Counted from the stretch's first letter, positions 1-7,124 are shown. The stretch: DNA of 29,482 bases from Bacilli bacterium (GCA_028703035.1 JAQVNR010000008.1:1-29482), one strand, 5' to 3'. A program made the numbers and translations. The notes: generated by a model from the letters alone, not told the origin.

Positions 1-102
1 TATGCAATCATTAGAAGCTGTGCTTCCACATATTCTAAAAATGACATTAATTTATTTGATGCTTTTAAGAATGCTTTAAATAATAATCCTATTATTATTT
101 GA
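1..102 (+). CDS. C-terminal tail of an unidentified gene (5' truncated by window edge)
   Basis: Frame 1 is open from the first base and ends at TGA (100-102), giving 33 residues (YAIIRSCASTYS... ending NNNPIII). The tail faintly resembles the ends of some transposases, where an Arg-Ser/Thr-x-x-Ser-Thr segment is followed by an Asn/Asp-rich 'LDA' helix, but this is too short for a call. The ~100 bases after it (103-210) contain nothing I can recognise. Confidence 0.35.
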   Translation, partial: YAIIRSCASTYSKNDINLFDAFKNALNNNPIII

Positions 103-210
103 TTTGATTACCTAAACTGTAACGAAAAATGTTTAAAAAGGAATTGCGAGAATCTCTTTATTATATGCTTAACACCATCTAATTGGATTTATACTCCACT
201 CGGATTTAAC

Positions 211-238
211 TTTACATTCCTTATAAAAATGTTATAAT
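211..238 (+). promoter_or_regulatory. SigA-type promoter of the glycine T-box / glyQS
   Basis: TTTACA (211-216) and a perfect TATAAT (233-238) are separated by 16 bases. Transcription would start near 245, just ahead of the T-box leader. Confidence 0.65.
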
Positions 239-244
239 TGAAAT

Positions 245-366
245 ATAAAGAAAAGCGATGACTTCCTTGGAAAAGAAAGAGCTATATAATAATGAAGGAC
301 ACTAGTCGAGGTAGGGTGGAACCGCAGGTAATTTTTTATCGCCCCTATAGATAGTGTTTTTTTTCT
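245..366 (+). promoter_or_regulatory. Glycine T-box riboswitch (short stem I) with terminator
   Basis: The T-box core GGTGGAACCGC (315-325) is present, followed by a GC-rich arm and a T-run (357-364). The terminator can form from CACTA (300-304) plus TAGGG (312-316) pairing with CCCTA (343-347) plus TAGTG (352-356). Upstream, GACT...AGTC and CCTT...AAGG can make a short stem I, and GGA (297-299), a glycine codon, sits on its 3' side as a plausible specifier. There is room for only about 55 nt of stem I, too little for the usual distal double T-loop module. Uncharged tRNA-Gly would favour the antiterminator and turn on glyQS. The T-box call is solid; the specifier and the fold are inferred by eye. 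Confidence 0.85.
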
Positions 367-396
367 TAAAAAAGTAGTCATTAGAAAAGAGGAAAT

Positions 397-1776
397 ATGG
401 AAAAAAAAATAACAATGGAAAAATTAGTTGCTTACTGCAAGCAATATGGGTTTATTTATCAAGGCTCAGAAATATATGGAGGACTTGCTAATACTTTTGA
501 TTATGGACCTCTTGGAGTCCAGCTTAAAAATAATATTAAAAAAGCATGGATGAAAAAATTTATTCAAGAAAGTAGATATAATGTCGGACTAGATAGTGCG
601 ATTCTTATGAATCCTAAAGTTTGGGAAGCATCGGGCCATTTAAAAACTTTTAATGATCCGCTACTCGACTGTAAAAAATGTAAAACTCGATACCGCGCTG
701 ATAAATTAATTGAAGATTTTACAAATGGTGAAGTAGAGGCTGGTGGCTGGAAAGAAGAAGATTTAATTACTTATATTAATAAACATAAAATTACTTGTCC
801 TAAATGTGGATCTTTAGATTATACAGATATTAGAAAGTTTAATTTAATGTTTAAAACATTTCAAGGTGTTACAGAAGAGGCTCAAGATACAATATATTTA
901 AGACCAGAGACTGCTCAAGGTATCTTTGTAAACTTTTTAAATGTCCAAAGATCGATGCGTTTAAAATTACCTTTTGGGATTGGTCAAGTTGGTAAAAGTT
1001 TTCGAAATGAAATAACTCCTGGACAATTTATTTTTAGAGTAAGAGAATTTGAACAAATGGAATTACAATTTTTTTGCAAGCCAGGTACAGAACTAGAGTG
1101 GTTTAAATATTATAAAGAATTTTGTTTAAACTGGATATTATCTCTAGGTGTAAATAAAGAGAATCTTAGATATCGCGACCATACTAAAGAAGAGTTATCA
1201 TTTTATAGTAATTCTACAACTGATATAGAGTATAAATATCCATTTGGTTATGGAGAACTTTGGGGTATTGCATCGCGCACGAATTATGATCTGAATCAGC
1301 ATCAAACTGCATCAGGCACGAGTTTAGAATACTTAGATCCTGAAACAAATGAAAAATATATTCCGTACGTTATTGAGCCCTCTTTAGGTGTTGAAAGAAC
1401 TTTACTAATGTTTTTACTTGATGCATATGAAAAAGAAACACTTGAAAAAGATACTCGAGAAGTACTTCATCTTCATCCATTTCTAGCGCCATTTAAAGTA
1501 GGAATTTTCCCACTTATTAAAAAAATACATAGTGATAAAGCAAATGAAGTTTTTGCAAAGTTATCAAAATACTTTATGTGTAATTATGATGAGACTGGTT
1601 CAATTGGTAAGAGGTACCGTAGAAATGATGCAATTGGAACACCATTTTCACTAACTATTGATGATGAAACAATAAATAATAATACCGTAACAATTAGAGA
1701 TCGAGATACTATGAAGCAAATTACAATCTCACTTGATGAAGTTATTAGCTATATTGAAGAAAAAATTAAGTTTTAA
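397..1776 (+). CDS. glyQS: Glycine--tRNA ligase, single-chain (alpha2) type
   Basis: The 459-residue class II synthetase charges tRNA-Gly with glycine in the cytoplasm. It starts MEKKITMEKLVAYCKQYGF and has the family's typical N-terminal 'GLANTFDYGPLG' block. A Cys4 zinc ribbon is visible as CKKC (about residues 92-95) and CPKC (about 134-137). Motif 2 lies around 'RPETAQG' and 'FRNEITP', and motif 3 around 'EPSLGVERT'. Length matches the dimeric type of Mollicutes and staphylococci (about 460 aa), not the alpha/beta GlyQ+GlyS type. ATG at 397 follows AGAGGA (388-393) closely. The gene stands alone behind a glycine T-box, so expression should follow tRNA-Gly charging. Confidence 0.97.
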   Translation: MEKKITMEKLVAYCKQYGFIYQGSEIYGGLANTFDYGPLGVQLKNNIKKAWMKKFIQESRYNVGLDSAILMNPKVWEASGHLKTFNDPLLDCKKCKTRYRADKLIEDFTNGEVEAGGWKEEDLITYINKHKITCPKCGSLDYTDIRKFNLMFKTFQGVTEEAQDTIYLRPETAQGIFVNFLNVQRSMRLKLPFGIGQVGKSFRNEITPGQFIFRVREFEQMELQFFCKPGTELEWFKYYKEFCLNWILSLGVNKENLRYRDHTKEELSFYSNSTTDIEYKYPFGYGELWGIASRTNYDLNQHQTASGTSLEYLDPETNEKYIPYVIEPSLGVERTLLMFLLDAYEKETLEKDTREVLHLHPFLAPFKVGIFPLIKKIHSDKANEVFAKLSKYFMCNYDETGSIGKRYRRNDAIGTPFSLTIDDETINNNTVTIRDRDTMKQITISLDEVISYIEEKIKF

Positions 1777-1827
1777 TTTTTTTCTAACTATTTTATAATG
1801 GTAATTTTAGAATTTCTCTAAAAACAG

Positions 1828-1856
1828 TTTATTAAAAAAATTATTTGTGCTATTAT
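1828..1856 (+). promoter_or_regulatory. Probable promoter of sepF-divIVA (extended -10)
   Basis: TTTATT (1828-1833), a 17-base spacer and TATTAT (1851-1856) preceded by TGc (extended -10). It lies 30 bases ahead of the sepF start. A TTTTAGA/TCTAAAA hairpin (1805-1823) lies just upstream without a T-run, so it is not a clear glyQS terminator. Confidence 0.5.
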
Positions 1857-1886
1857 AGTGTTAGAGTAATATAAGGAGGGTATGTT

Positions 1887-2306
1887 ATGGCGCTAAAAAA
1901 TATAAAAAAAGCATTATTTGGTAATGATGATGATTCAAATTATGTAAGTGAAGTAGAAGAAGAATTTTATGCTTTAAGTCAAAAAGCTTATAAAGAAGAA
2001 GAGGATGCAAATGGTTGTAAGATGATTCTTATTGAACCAAGAGCATATTCAGAAAGCCAAGCAATAGCAGATCACTTAAAAAAAAGAAATAGTGTCGTAG
2101 TTAATTTAAAGAGAGTTACATCGGATCAAGCCAAGAGAATTATTGATTTTTTGACGGGAACTTTATATGCTATAGGTGGAGATTTACAAAAACTAGGTAA
2201 TGGTATATATTTATGTACACCTAAGAACGTTAGTGTTCAAGGAAAAATGACTGACGCAGACGATACAAAAACTAAAACGAAAATTGAAGATGAAATAGAT
2301 TTTTAA
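1887..2306 (+). CDS. sepF: Cell division protein SepF
   Basis: The 139-residue protein matches SepF, the FtsZ-binding membrane anchor of the Gram-positive division ring. The N-terminal short amphipathic segment (MALKNIKKALFG) fits the membrane-binding helix. An acidic linker follows. The globular domain (about residues 42-115) carries the family pattern 'EPRAYSESQAIADHLKKRNSVVVNL' and then 'RIIDFLTGTLYAIGG'. ATG at 1887 has a near-perfect AAGGAGGG (1873-1880). It is followed 26 bp later by divIVA, as in the ylm/division cluster of Bacillota, but ylmE, ylmG and ylmH are absent, so the cluster is reduced to its two ends. Confidence 0.93.
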   Translation: MALKNIKKALFGNDDDSNYVSEVEEEFYALSQKAYKEEEDANGCKMILIEPRAYSESQAIADHLKKRNSVVVNLKRVTSDQAKRIIDFLTGTLYAIGGDLQKLGNGIYLCTPKNVSVQGKMTDADDTKTKTKIEDEIDF

Positions 2307-2332
2307 ATAATCCCATAGAGGTGAAGATGCGT

Positions 2333-2761
2333 ATGGATAAATTTAAGACAGGTTTTACTGGCTATAAAAAAGAAGAAGTAAATAAATTTGTAAATGATGT
2401 TGTTAAGCAAGTAGAATTAATGCTTGCTGATTTAAAGACTAAAGATGTTGAAATAACTGATCTTAAAAAAAGTCTTGAACATTATAAAAATATGGAAAAT
2501 ACTTTTAATAGAGCGATTCTTGTTGCTGAAGATGCATCTAATCAAATTAAAAGAATTGCTAGAGATGAAAGTGCCGGTTTAATTGAAGACGCTAAAAAAA
2601 ATGCCTCACGAATTGTTAATGATGCACTAGTTCAAGCAGAAAAAACTCAAATAGAAACAGCTCAGTTAAAAAGAAATATTATAACTTTTAAAAGAAGGTT
2701 AAGAACTATTATTGAAAGTCAGCTAGATTTAGTTGATGATATAGATTACTTAGATATTTAG
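2333..2761 (+). CDS. divIVA: DivIVA-family cell division / pole protein
   Basis: From ATG 2333 the 142-residue protein begins MDKFKTGFTGYKKEEVNKF, the classic DivIVA N-terminus that binds curved membrane. A long coiled coil rich in Lys, Glu, Leu and Ala follows (about residues 25-125). GTG 2321 and ATG 2327 are in frame, but the Shine-Dalgarno AGAGGTGA (2317-2324) sits correctly only for 2333. The protein is shorter than B. subtilis DivIVA (164 aa). It probably forms one transcript with sepF and localises to septum or poles. GpsB is a related alternative, but the N-terminal block and the context favour DivIVA. Confidence 0.88.
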   Translation: MDKFKTGFTGYKKEEVNKFVNDVVKQVELMLADLKTKDVEITDLKKSLEHYKNMENTFNRAILVAEDASNQIKRIARDESAGLIEDAKKNASRIVNDALVQAEKTQIETAQLKRNIITFKRRLRTIIESQLDLVDDIDYLDI

Positions 2762-2774
2762 TCTAAGTTTTTTT
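2748..2774 (+). terminator. Intrinsic terminator of sepF-divIVA
   Basis: ACTTAGA (2748-2754) pairs perfectly with TCTAAGT (2762-2768), followed by a run of T to 2774. The divIVA stop codon (2759-2761) lies in the loop, so the terminator overlaps the end of the gene. Confidence 0.8.
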
Positions 2775-2789
2775 GATAAAAAAAAGAAG

Positions 2790-3065
2790 TTAATCTTCTT
2801 TAATACCAAGTAATCTAAGCTCATCACTTATATCTTCTTTAACAAAGTACTCCAGAGGAATATCTAAAGCTTTAGCAAAAGAATATAATACTGCTAAACT
2901 AAATGTTTGCTCAGTCTTAGGACTTTCTATATTACCAATTAATCCTCTTGAAAATAATGTTTTTTCTGCAAGTCCTTCTTGAGTGATTTTTCTAAACTTT
3001 CTAAATAACTTAATTCTTTTTGAAACTAAATCATAAACATATTTAATATCTTCAGTGTTTCTCAC
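2790..3065 (-). CDS. XRE-family HTH transcriptional regulator
   Basis: The 91-residue protein is almost entirely one Cro/C1-type helix-turn-helix (about residues 18-76): 'RIKLFRKFRKITQEGLAEKT' then 'SRGLIGNIE' and 'SLAVLYSFAKALDIPLEYF'. The recognition helix is 'SRGLIGNIESPKT'. The start is GTG (3065-3063), with AGGAGAG about eight bases upstream on the minus strand. It has no effector domain, so it is probably a dimeric repressor or autoregulator. It lies convergent to divIVA and downstream of sigK on the same strand, with about 170 bp between them. The target is unknown; an inverted repeat in its own leader could be the operator. Confidence 0.8.
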   Translation of the reverse strand: MRNTEDIKYVYDLVSKRIKLFRKFRKITQEGLAEKTLFSRGLIGNIESPKTEQTFSLAVLYSFAKALDIPLEYFVKEDISDELRLLGIKED

Positions 3066-3092
3066 TTTATCAGCTCTCCTAATATAATTTTA

Positions 3093-3107
3093 TCAGTTTA
3101 AGACTGA
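3093..3107. promoter_or_regulatory. Candidate operator upstream of the XRE gene
   Basis: TCAGT-ttaag-ACTGA is a perfect 5-bp inverted repeat about 28 bp before the GTG start of the XRE regulator, where its promoter should lie. Such symmetry fits autoregulation by a Cro-like dimer, but a short repeat in AT-rich DNA can arise by chance. Confidence 0.3.
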
Positions 3108-3237
3108 ATATTTTGTCGTGATATGGTTGCAAGAAAATAAACTTAATTGTTATACTTATCAAAAAAAATCCTAATGTCTTCTTCTAAAGTGCTACATCAT
3201 AGTAGTAAAACCTACTCTCCTAAATATATTTCACTTG

Positions 3238-3933
3238 TTATAAAATATTCTTACTTTTAATAAATTCTCTTAATATTTTAGTAATAGCTCTTTTTTCAAT
3301 CCTGGAGACATAACTTCTAGAAATACCTAAATATTTAGCTATTTCTTTTTGTGTAGATTCTAAGTTATTAAATAGACCATACCTTTTAATAATTATTTCT
3401 TTTTCTCTAGGAGTTAAGATAGATAAATATTTATGTAAAAGATTTATATTATCTTTTTGATTTATAGATTCAATTAAATCGGGATCTTCACCTTTTAGTA
3501 AATCAATTAAATTTATTTCATTACCATCTTTATCAATACCAATAGAATCATTTAAACTAACATTATTAATATGTTTTTTATTACTGCGGTAATGCATTAA
3601 TATTTCATTTTCAATACATCTTGCTACATAGGTCGTTATTCTTGTGTTTTTAGTTGGTTTATAAGAATCAACACCTTTAACAAGGCCAATTGTACCAATA
3701 CTAATTAAGTCATCTGTATCATATTCTTTATTCTCATACTTTTTAACGATATGGGCAACTAATCTTAAATTATGTTCAATTAATTTATTTCTAGAGTCTT
3801 TATTTCCTAAAAGCATATTATTAATGTGAGATTCTTCATCTTCTTTAGAAAGTGGATCAGGAAAGACATTTACCGAATATGATCCTGTAAAAAAAATCAA
3901 ACTTTTAAGTAGAGTTACTAAATAAAACAGCAT
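3238..3933 (-). CDS. sigK: RNA polymerase sporulation sigma factor, SigK type
   Basis: The 231-residue sigma-70 family factor has the layout of mother-cell SigK. A hydrophobic N-terminal pro-like segment (MLFYLVTLLKSLIFFTGSYS) is followed by 'FPDPLSKEDEE' as in pro-SigK. Region 2 is 'LIEHNLRLVAHIVKKYEN...DDLISIGTIGL' and 'RCIENEILMHYR'. Region 4 is 'LTPREKEIIIKRYGL...EIAKYLGISRSYVSRIEKRA' (about residues 170-220). Length is close to B. subtilis SigK (about 240 aa). The gene is continuous, with no skin-like insertion. ATG at 3933 follows AGGTGA. The pro-sequence implies activation by proteolysis (SpoIVFB-type protease), not visible here. SigE is the closest alternative, but the start and region 4 fit SigK better. 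Confidence 0.88.
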   Translation of the reverse strand: MLFYLVTLLKSLIFFTGSYSVNVFPDPLSKEDEESHINNMLLGNKDSRNKLIEHNLRLVAHIVKKYENKEYDTDDLISIGTIGLVKGVDSYKPTKNTRITTYVARCIENEILMHYRSNKKHINNVSLNDSIGIDKDGNEINLIDLLKGEDPDLIESINQKDNINLLHKYLSILTPREKEIIIKRYGLFNNLESTQKEIAKYLGISRSYVSRIEKRAITKILREFIKSKNIL

Positions 3934-4009
3934 TATATCACCTGATAAATGTTATGTTTAAATATATTTAAAATGATATTAAATCACTTGTTTAATAAAT
4001 TTGTGTGCT

Positions 4010-4051
4010 ATTACATTTCAAAGTCTTAAATAAAAAACAAGAAAATGTAAT
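4010..4051. repeat. Inverted repeat upstream of sigK
   Basis: ATTACATTT (4010-4018) is perfectly complementary to AAATGTAAT (4043-4051), with a 24-base A-rich loop. No T-run follows in either direction, so it is not a standard terminator. It lies about 80 bp upstream of the sigK start on the minus strand and downstream of the small gene at 4150-4425, so it could be a processing site, a weak terminator or chance. Confidence 0.35.
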
Positions 4052-4149
4052 TCAAGCATGCAAAAATAAGCATAAATATAAATAATAATATAGAATTTGT
4101 AATATCTCTGCCCTTTGAAGTCAAGTAATACTTATTCCGTTCATAGTCA

Positions 4150-4425
4150 TTATTTTTTTGGATCTTTTTTTATATTTTTGCAATTCTTTAATTTCTTGTT
4201 TTTTTTATTGATTATTTTATTTTCATCAAAAGATGAAATTGCTTCATTAACTGTATCAATAACTATTTGTTTTGAATCTACATTAAATCTCGTCATGATA
4301 TCCTCTATTGAATCAATAATAAATTCTTCACCGTCACAACAATCCATTGACTCTATTAATTCATCAGCTTTTATGTCTAACTTCTCTTTAATTTGTTTCT
4401 TCAAACTTTCTTTATTCTTAATCAT
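4150..4425 (-). CDS. Small uncharacterised protein
   Basis: I do not recognise this 91-residue protein. It is highly charged: a helical N-terminal part (MIKNKESLKKQIKEKLDIKA...), a central acidic segment with adjacent cysteines (MDCCDGEEF), and a strongly basic C-terminus of repeated Lys/Asn (KKNKKLKNCKNIKKDPKK). No signal peptide or membrane segment is visible. ATG at 4425 has AGGTAGG a few bases upstream on the minus strand, which supports it over the open frame on the opposite strand, whose product is an implausible Phe/Leu/Ser-rich peptide. The basic tail suggests nucleic-acid or ribosome contact, but that is a guess. It is probably its own transcript. Confidence 0.55.
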   Translation of the reverse strand: MIKNKESLKKQIKEKLDIKADELIESMDCCDGEEFIIDSIEDIMTRFNVDSKQIVIDTVNEAISSFDENKIINKKNKKLKNCKNIKKDPKK

Positions 4426-4532
4426 TTTTTACTACCTACCTTTAAGATAGTTTATCACAAAACCCACCGAAAAAAAATTACACCCAAAAGAAAAAGAAAG
4501 CGATTTGGTACAATGACTGTGAGGTGTTATAA

Positions 4533-4631
4533 ATGGATAAAATTGCAATTATATCAGATATACATGGAAATCTTGAGGCAATAAAAAAAGTACACTTTTT
4601 ACTTAAAAAAGTAAAAGACGTATCTATATGA
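4533..4631 (+). pseudogene. Remnant of a metallophosphoesterase (YfcE-like) gene start
   Basis: ATG at 4533 with GAGGTG (4521-4526) opens a 32-codon frame, MDKIAIISDIHGNLEAIKKV..., ending at TGA. 'SDIHGN' preceded by a hydrophobic strand is the first metal-binding motif (DxH) of calcineurin-like phosphoesterases. The rest of the protein (GDxxD, GNH and GH motifs) is missing: bases 4632-4806 hold no continuation in any frame that I can see. The gene was probably truncated by deletion, leaving its translation start. Confidence 0.7.
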
Positions 4632-4806
4632 TCATAAGAGTTCTATAATCTAAATAAAAAATTAGTAAATAGGATTTTTATGTGATTTTTAAGTGAAGAA
4701 ATATAAAATGGGTTTATACAGTTACCCACTAAATAACTCTAAGACCTAAAAATAACTTAAGTTATCAAACCAAAATTATTCTCTTAATCTTAATCTTCAT
4801 AATCTC

Positions 4807-5760
4807 TTATTCACACTCTATATATACTTTTTCAAAATAATCTTGTAATAAGTCTATTGCAATTTCATTATTAATTGCAACAAATTTCCATGGTTCCTCC
4901 TCATGTGTAATATCTATTAAAGAATAAGCACTAATTTTACCATATGAATTGATAACTGCATCTATTATTAAAGATAAACCTTCCGAAACTTCATAAGTTG
5001 ATTCTGTAGCCTTCACAGAGTTATGACCATTTTTATATGTATCATAAGCCTTAGAAACTACAGGACCATGTTTCCATGCAAAAATAGCGTCATTAAAAGC
5101 ATTTTTCTTAAATAATGCTCTCGAAATCCCTTGCACATAATATAAAAGTTTTTGAAGTTTTAAATTAGTTATATATTCTGTTTCTATTTTATAGTTTGAA
5201 CTAATTTTGTCTACATTAGAATTATATTTTAATATAACTGCATTGGCAACGTCAAATAAATCAGCCGTGCAAAAATCAACATTAATTATCTCGTTACAAT
5301 TTATATTGGCAATTTTATGTGACTTTAATTTAATAATTTCATTTAATATTTTCATTGTTCTTTCATAACAATCATCAGAAATATTAGAACTATTTTTAAT
5401 TATTAAATCTTTCATATTACTTGGGTCATTAGATAATCTAATGACCGTATTAATAGATTCTGTTTGAATAGTTCCATTCTCAATACGGTGAATTGTAATT
5501 TCTCCAAGACCAATTGAAAAAGCAAAATCCTTTTGAGTTAAATGATATTTATTTCTTATTTTTTTCACTTGTTCGCTGGTTAATAAGCCCTTTTGCTTTT
5601 TGTATATATCATAAAGATTAACATCATTTTCCATTTCTATTTCTTTTACATATACTTCATTACCAGTTTCATCCATACAATATTTTTCTTCAAATTCAAT
5701 TTCTAAATCCTTTACAATAGCTTTCGTTTTTCTGGTTTTAATTATAATATTATTATTCAA
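4807..5760 (-). CDS. Antitoxin: MqsA-like HTH fused to SocA/Panacea (DUF4065) domain
   Basis: The protein (317 residues from TTG 5760) has three parts. The N-terminus (1-45) aligns in layout with the MqsA/YgiT zinc ribbon but is degenerate: only 'KYCMDETGNEVY' remains where CxxCG is expected, and the first CxxC is lost. An HTH (about 60-110, 'LLTSEQVKKIRNKYHLTQKDFA...ITIHRIENG') should bind DNA. The C-terminal half (about 185-315) is a SocA/Panacea domain ('NLKLQKLLYYVQGISRAL', 'FAWKHGPVVSKAYDTYK'), known as a promiscuous antitoxin domain. AAAGGAG sits seven bases before TTG 5760; GTG 5769 would overlap it. It lies 24 bp downstream of the toxin gene on one transcript and probably represses it. 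Confidence 0.85.
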   Translation of the reverse strand: MNNNIIIKTRKTKAIVKDLEIEFEEKYCMDETGNEVYVKEIEMENDVNLYDIYKKQKGLLTSEQVKKIRNKYHLTQKDFAFSIGLGEITIHRIENGTIQTESINTVIRLSNDPSNMKDLIIKNSSNISDDCYERTMKILNEIIKLKSHKIANINCNEIINVDFCTADLFDVANAVILKYNSNVDKISSNYKIETEYITNLKLQKLLYYVQGISRALFKKNAFNDAIFAWKHGPVVSKAYDTYKNGHNSVKATESTYEVSEGLSLIIDAVINSYGKISAYSLIDITHEEEPWKFVAINNEIAIDLLQDYFEKVYIECE

Positions 5761-5784
5761 AATAACCACTCCTTTTTTTATTTT

Positions 5785-6099
5785 TTATAGAAACATTTTA
5801 TCATCATGGCACGACAAGCATTTTAATAAATTGTTTTTGAGTTTTATCTTAACATAAAATAATGTGCCATCAGATATTTTTTTTCCAAAAATGTAGACAT
5901 ATTCCCCAGGAAAATCTCTATCCTCCTCAGGACCTGATTTTAAATCACTAGGAGTTAAACTTTTTAGTAAATCCTCTATATCTAATATTGTAAGTCCGTG
6001 TTTACGATATGCCAATTTATTTTTGGCAGTTGGAACAATATCTAATTTACCACTATTTATCCTCTTCTTTGCTTCAATTAAAAAGTCATTAATATCCAT
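5785..6099 (-). CDS. Putative MqsR-like toxin (RelE-type RNase fold)
   Basis: The 104-residue protein comes first in a two-gene operon with the Panacea antitoxin. Its pattern fits the MqsR family of mRNA-cleaving toxins: an N-terminal helix 'FLIEAKKRINSG', a 'AYRKHGLTILDIEDLLKSL' segment like MqsR's Leu-rich stretch before 'LTPSDL', then strands 'GEYVYIFGKKISDGTLFYVKIKL' and the end 'LLKCLSCHDDKMFL'. Length agrees with MqsR (98 aa). The match is by pattern only; a related BrnT/DUF4258-like toxin is possible. ATG 6099 has AGGAAGGA upstream, and a perfect palindrome overlaps the expected -10 region. The frame is intact, unlike neighbouring accessory genes, which suggests continued selection. 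Confidence 0.7.
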   Translation of the reverse strand: MDINDFLIEAKKRINSGKLDIVPTAKNKLAYRKHGLTILDIEDLLKSLTPSDLKSGPEEDRDFPGEYVYIFGKKISDGTLFYVKIKLKNNLLKCLSCHDDKMFL

Positions 6100-6110
6100 A
6101 TTGTCCTTCC

Positions 6111-6126
6111 TGATATAATCATATCA
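6111..6126 (-). promoter_or_regulatory. Palindromic operator overlapping the toxin-antitoxin promoter
   Basis: TGATAT-aatc-ATATCA is a perfect 6-bp inverted repeat 11 bp upstream of the toxin ATG. On the minus strand it contains a TATGAT-like -10 element. The position and symmetry fit autorepression by the HTH antitoxin. Confidence 0.55.
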
Positions 6127-6476
6127 CAAAGAAATAAAACTATCAATTGATAATTTCGCTTTTTAAAAGTTTTTACTTTTTATTATTATTCTACACTTAA
6201 TATTATTTATGTGGTAAATCTATTATTCTTGTAATTCTAAATATAAATGACCAATCCCTTTGTTAATTTCTAGAATATATATTAAACTGGCAAAGAAACA
6301 ATTACATTTTTTCAAATTATATGATTTATGCAATTATTATAATATAAATATTGATTATATAATCATGTTTAAAAAAAGATCTTGTTCATATTAGTTTAAG
6401 TGCTAGATTTGGTTAATAAAACTTGTATGCTATAATTAAAGAGATATTGGGAACAAAAAATTGGAGGCTTTATTAA
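6127..6476. other. Gene-free spacer with a promoter for the RhuM relic
   Basis: This ~350-base, extremely AT-rich divergent region has no open frame worth calling. Near its right end, TTGGTT (6409-6414), a 16-base spacer and TATAAT (6431-6436) with an extended TGc form a good promoter pointing to the relic at 6477. TTGGAGG (6461-6467) is that gene's surviving ribosome binding site. Confidence 0.6.
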
Positions 6477-7124
6477 ATGAATGAAAAAAAACCGTAAAGT
6501 ACAGCGGAGTATTTAAAAGCCAAACCCAAACTAGAAAAGTAAAATATTATAATTTACAAACAATATTCAGTGTTGGATTTAAAGTAAATAATCAAAGAGC
6601 AGTTCAGTTTATGGATGATGAAAGGTTTAAAAAAGGGCATAAATTTACCGATGATTTTTTTTGAAGAACAATTAGCAAGAATTTGAGAAATCAGAGAATC
6701 AGAAAGAAAATTTTATCAAAAGATAACAGATATATTCAACAAGTATAGATTATGATAAGGATTCGAAAATAACTAAAACTTTTTTTAAAATGGTTCAAAA
6801 TAAAATGCATTATGCTGCTCATAGACATACTGTTGCTGATGCAATAGCTGAAAGAGCAGATAGTAATAAAAAAATATGGGATTAACATACTGGGCTGATG
6901 GACCAGATGGAAAAATTCAAAAATTTGATGTAGCAATTGCTAAAAACTATTTGGATGAAAAAGAAATTGATTTTCTTAATAGGTTAGTCACAATGTATTT
7001 AGATTATGCGGAAAATCAAGCTAAAAACAAAATTCCTATGACAATGGAAGATTGGTCACATAAATTGGATAACTTTATTGAATTTAATGGAAAAGAAATA
7101 TTAATAGGTAGTGGTAAAATGTAG
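6477..7124 (+). pseudogene. RhuM-family (virulence RhuM / DNA-binding-like) gene, heavily degraded
   Basis: Reading across frames gives the RhuM family order: MNEKKTVKYSGVFKS, then 'YYNLQTIFSVGFKVNNQRAVQF', 'MDDERFKKGHKFTDDFF', 'EIRESERKFYQKITDI', 'KITKTFFKMVQNKMHYAAHRHT', 'LTYWADGPDG', 'VAIAKNYLDEKEIDFLNRLV' and 'MTMEDWSHKLDNFI'. Damage seen: an in-frame loss of roughly 16 residues after 'AVQF', an extra T in the run near 6660, a TGA replacing an Arg codon in 'ARI*EIRE', a frameshift near 6745 and another near 6875. RBS and promoter are still good. RhuM genes are typical accessory genes beside restriction or toxin loci. The function here is lost. Confidence 0.8.

Noticed and set aside
4115..4450. 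Plus-strand open frame opposite the small minus-strand gene
   Set aside because: Its product is a run of Phe, Leu, Ile and Ser with no RBS; the minus-strand frame has an RBS and a protein-like composition.
6660..6760. In-frame TGA in the RhuM relic as a sign of Mycoplasma-type code (TGA = Trp)
   Set aside because: Trp is TGG in all intact genes, and TGA is a genuine stop elsewhere (for example at the sufD-type gene end, 17113-17115). The relic also has several frameshifts.
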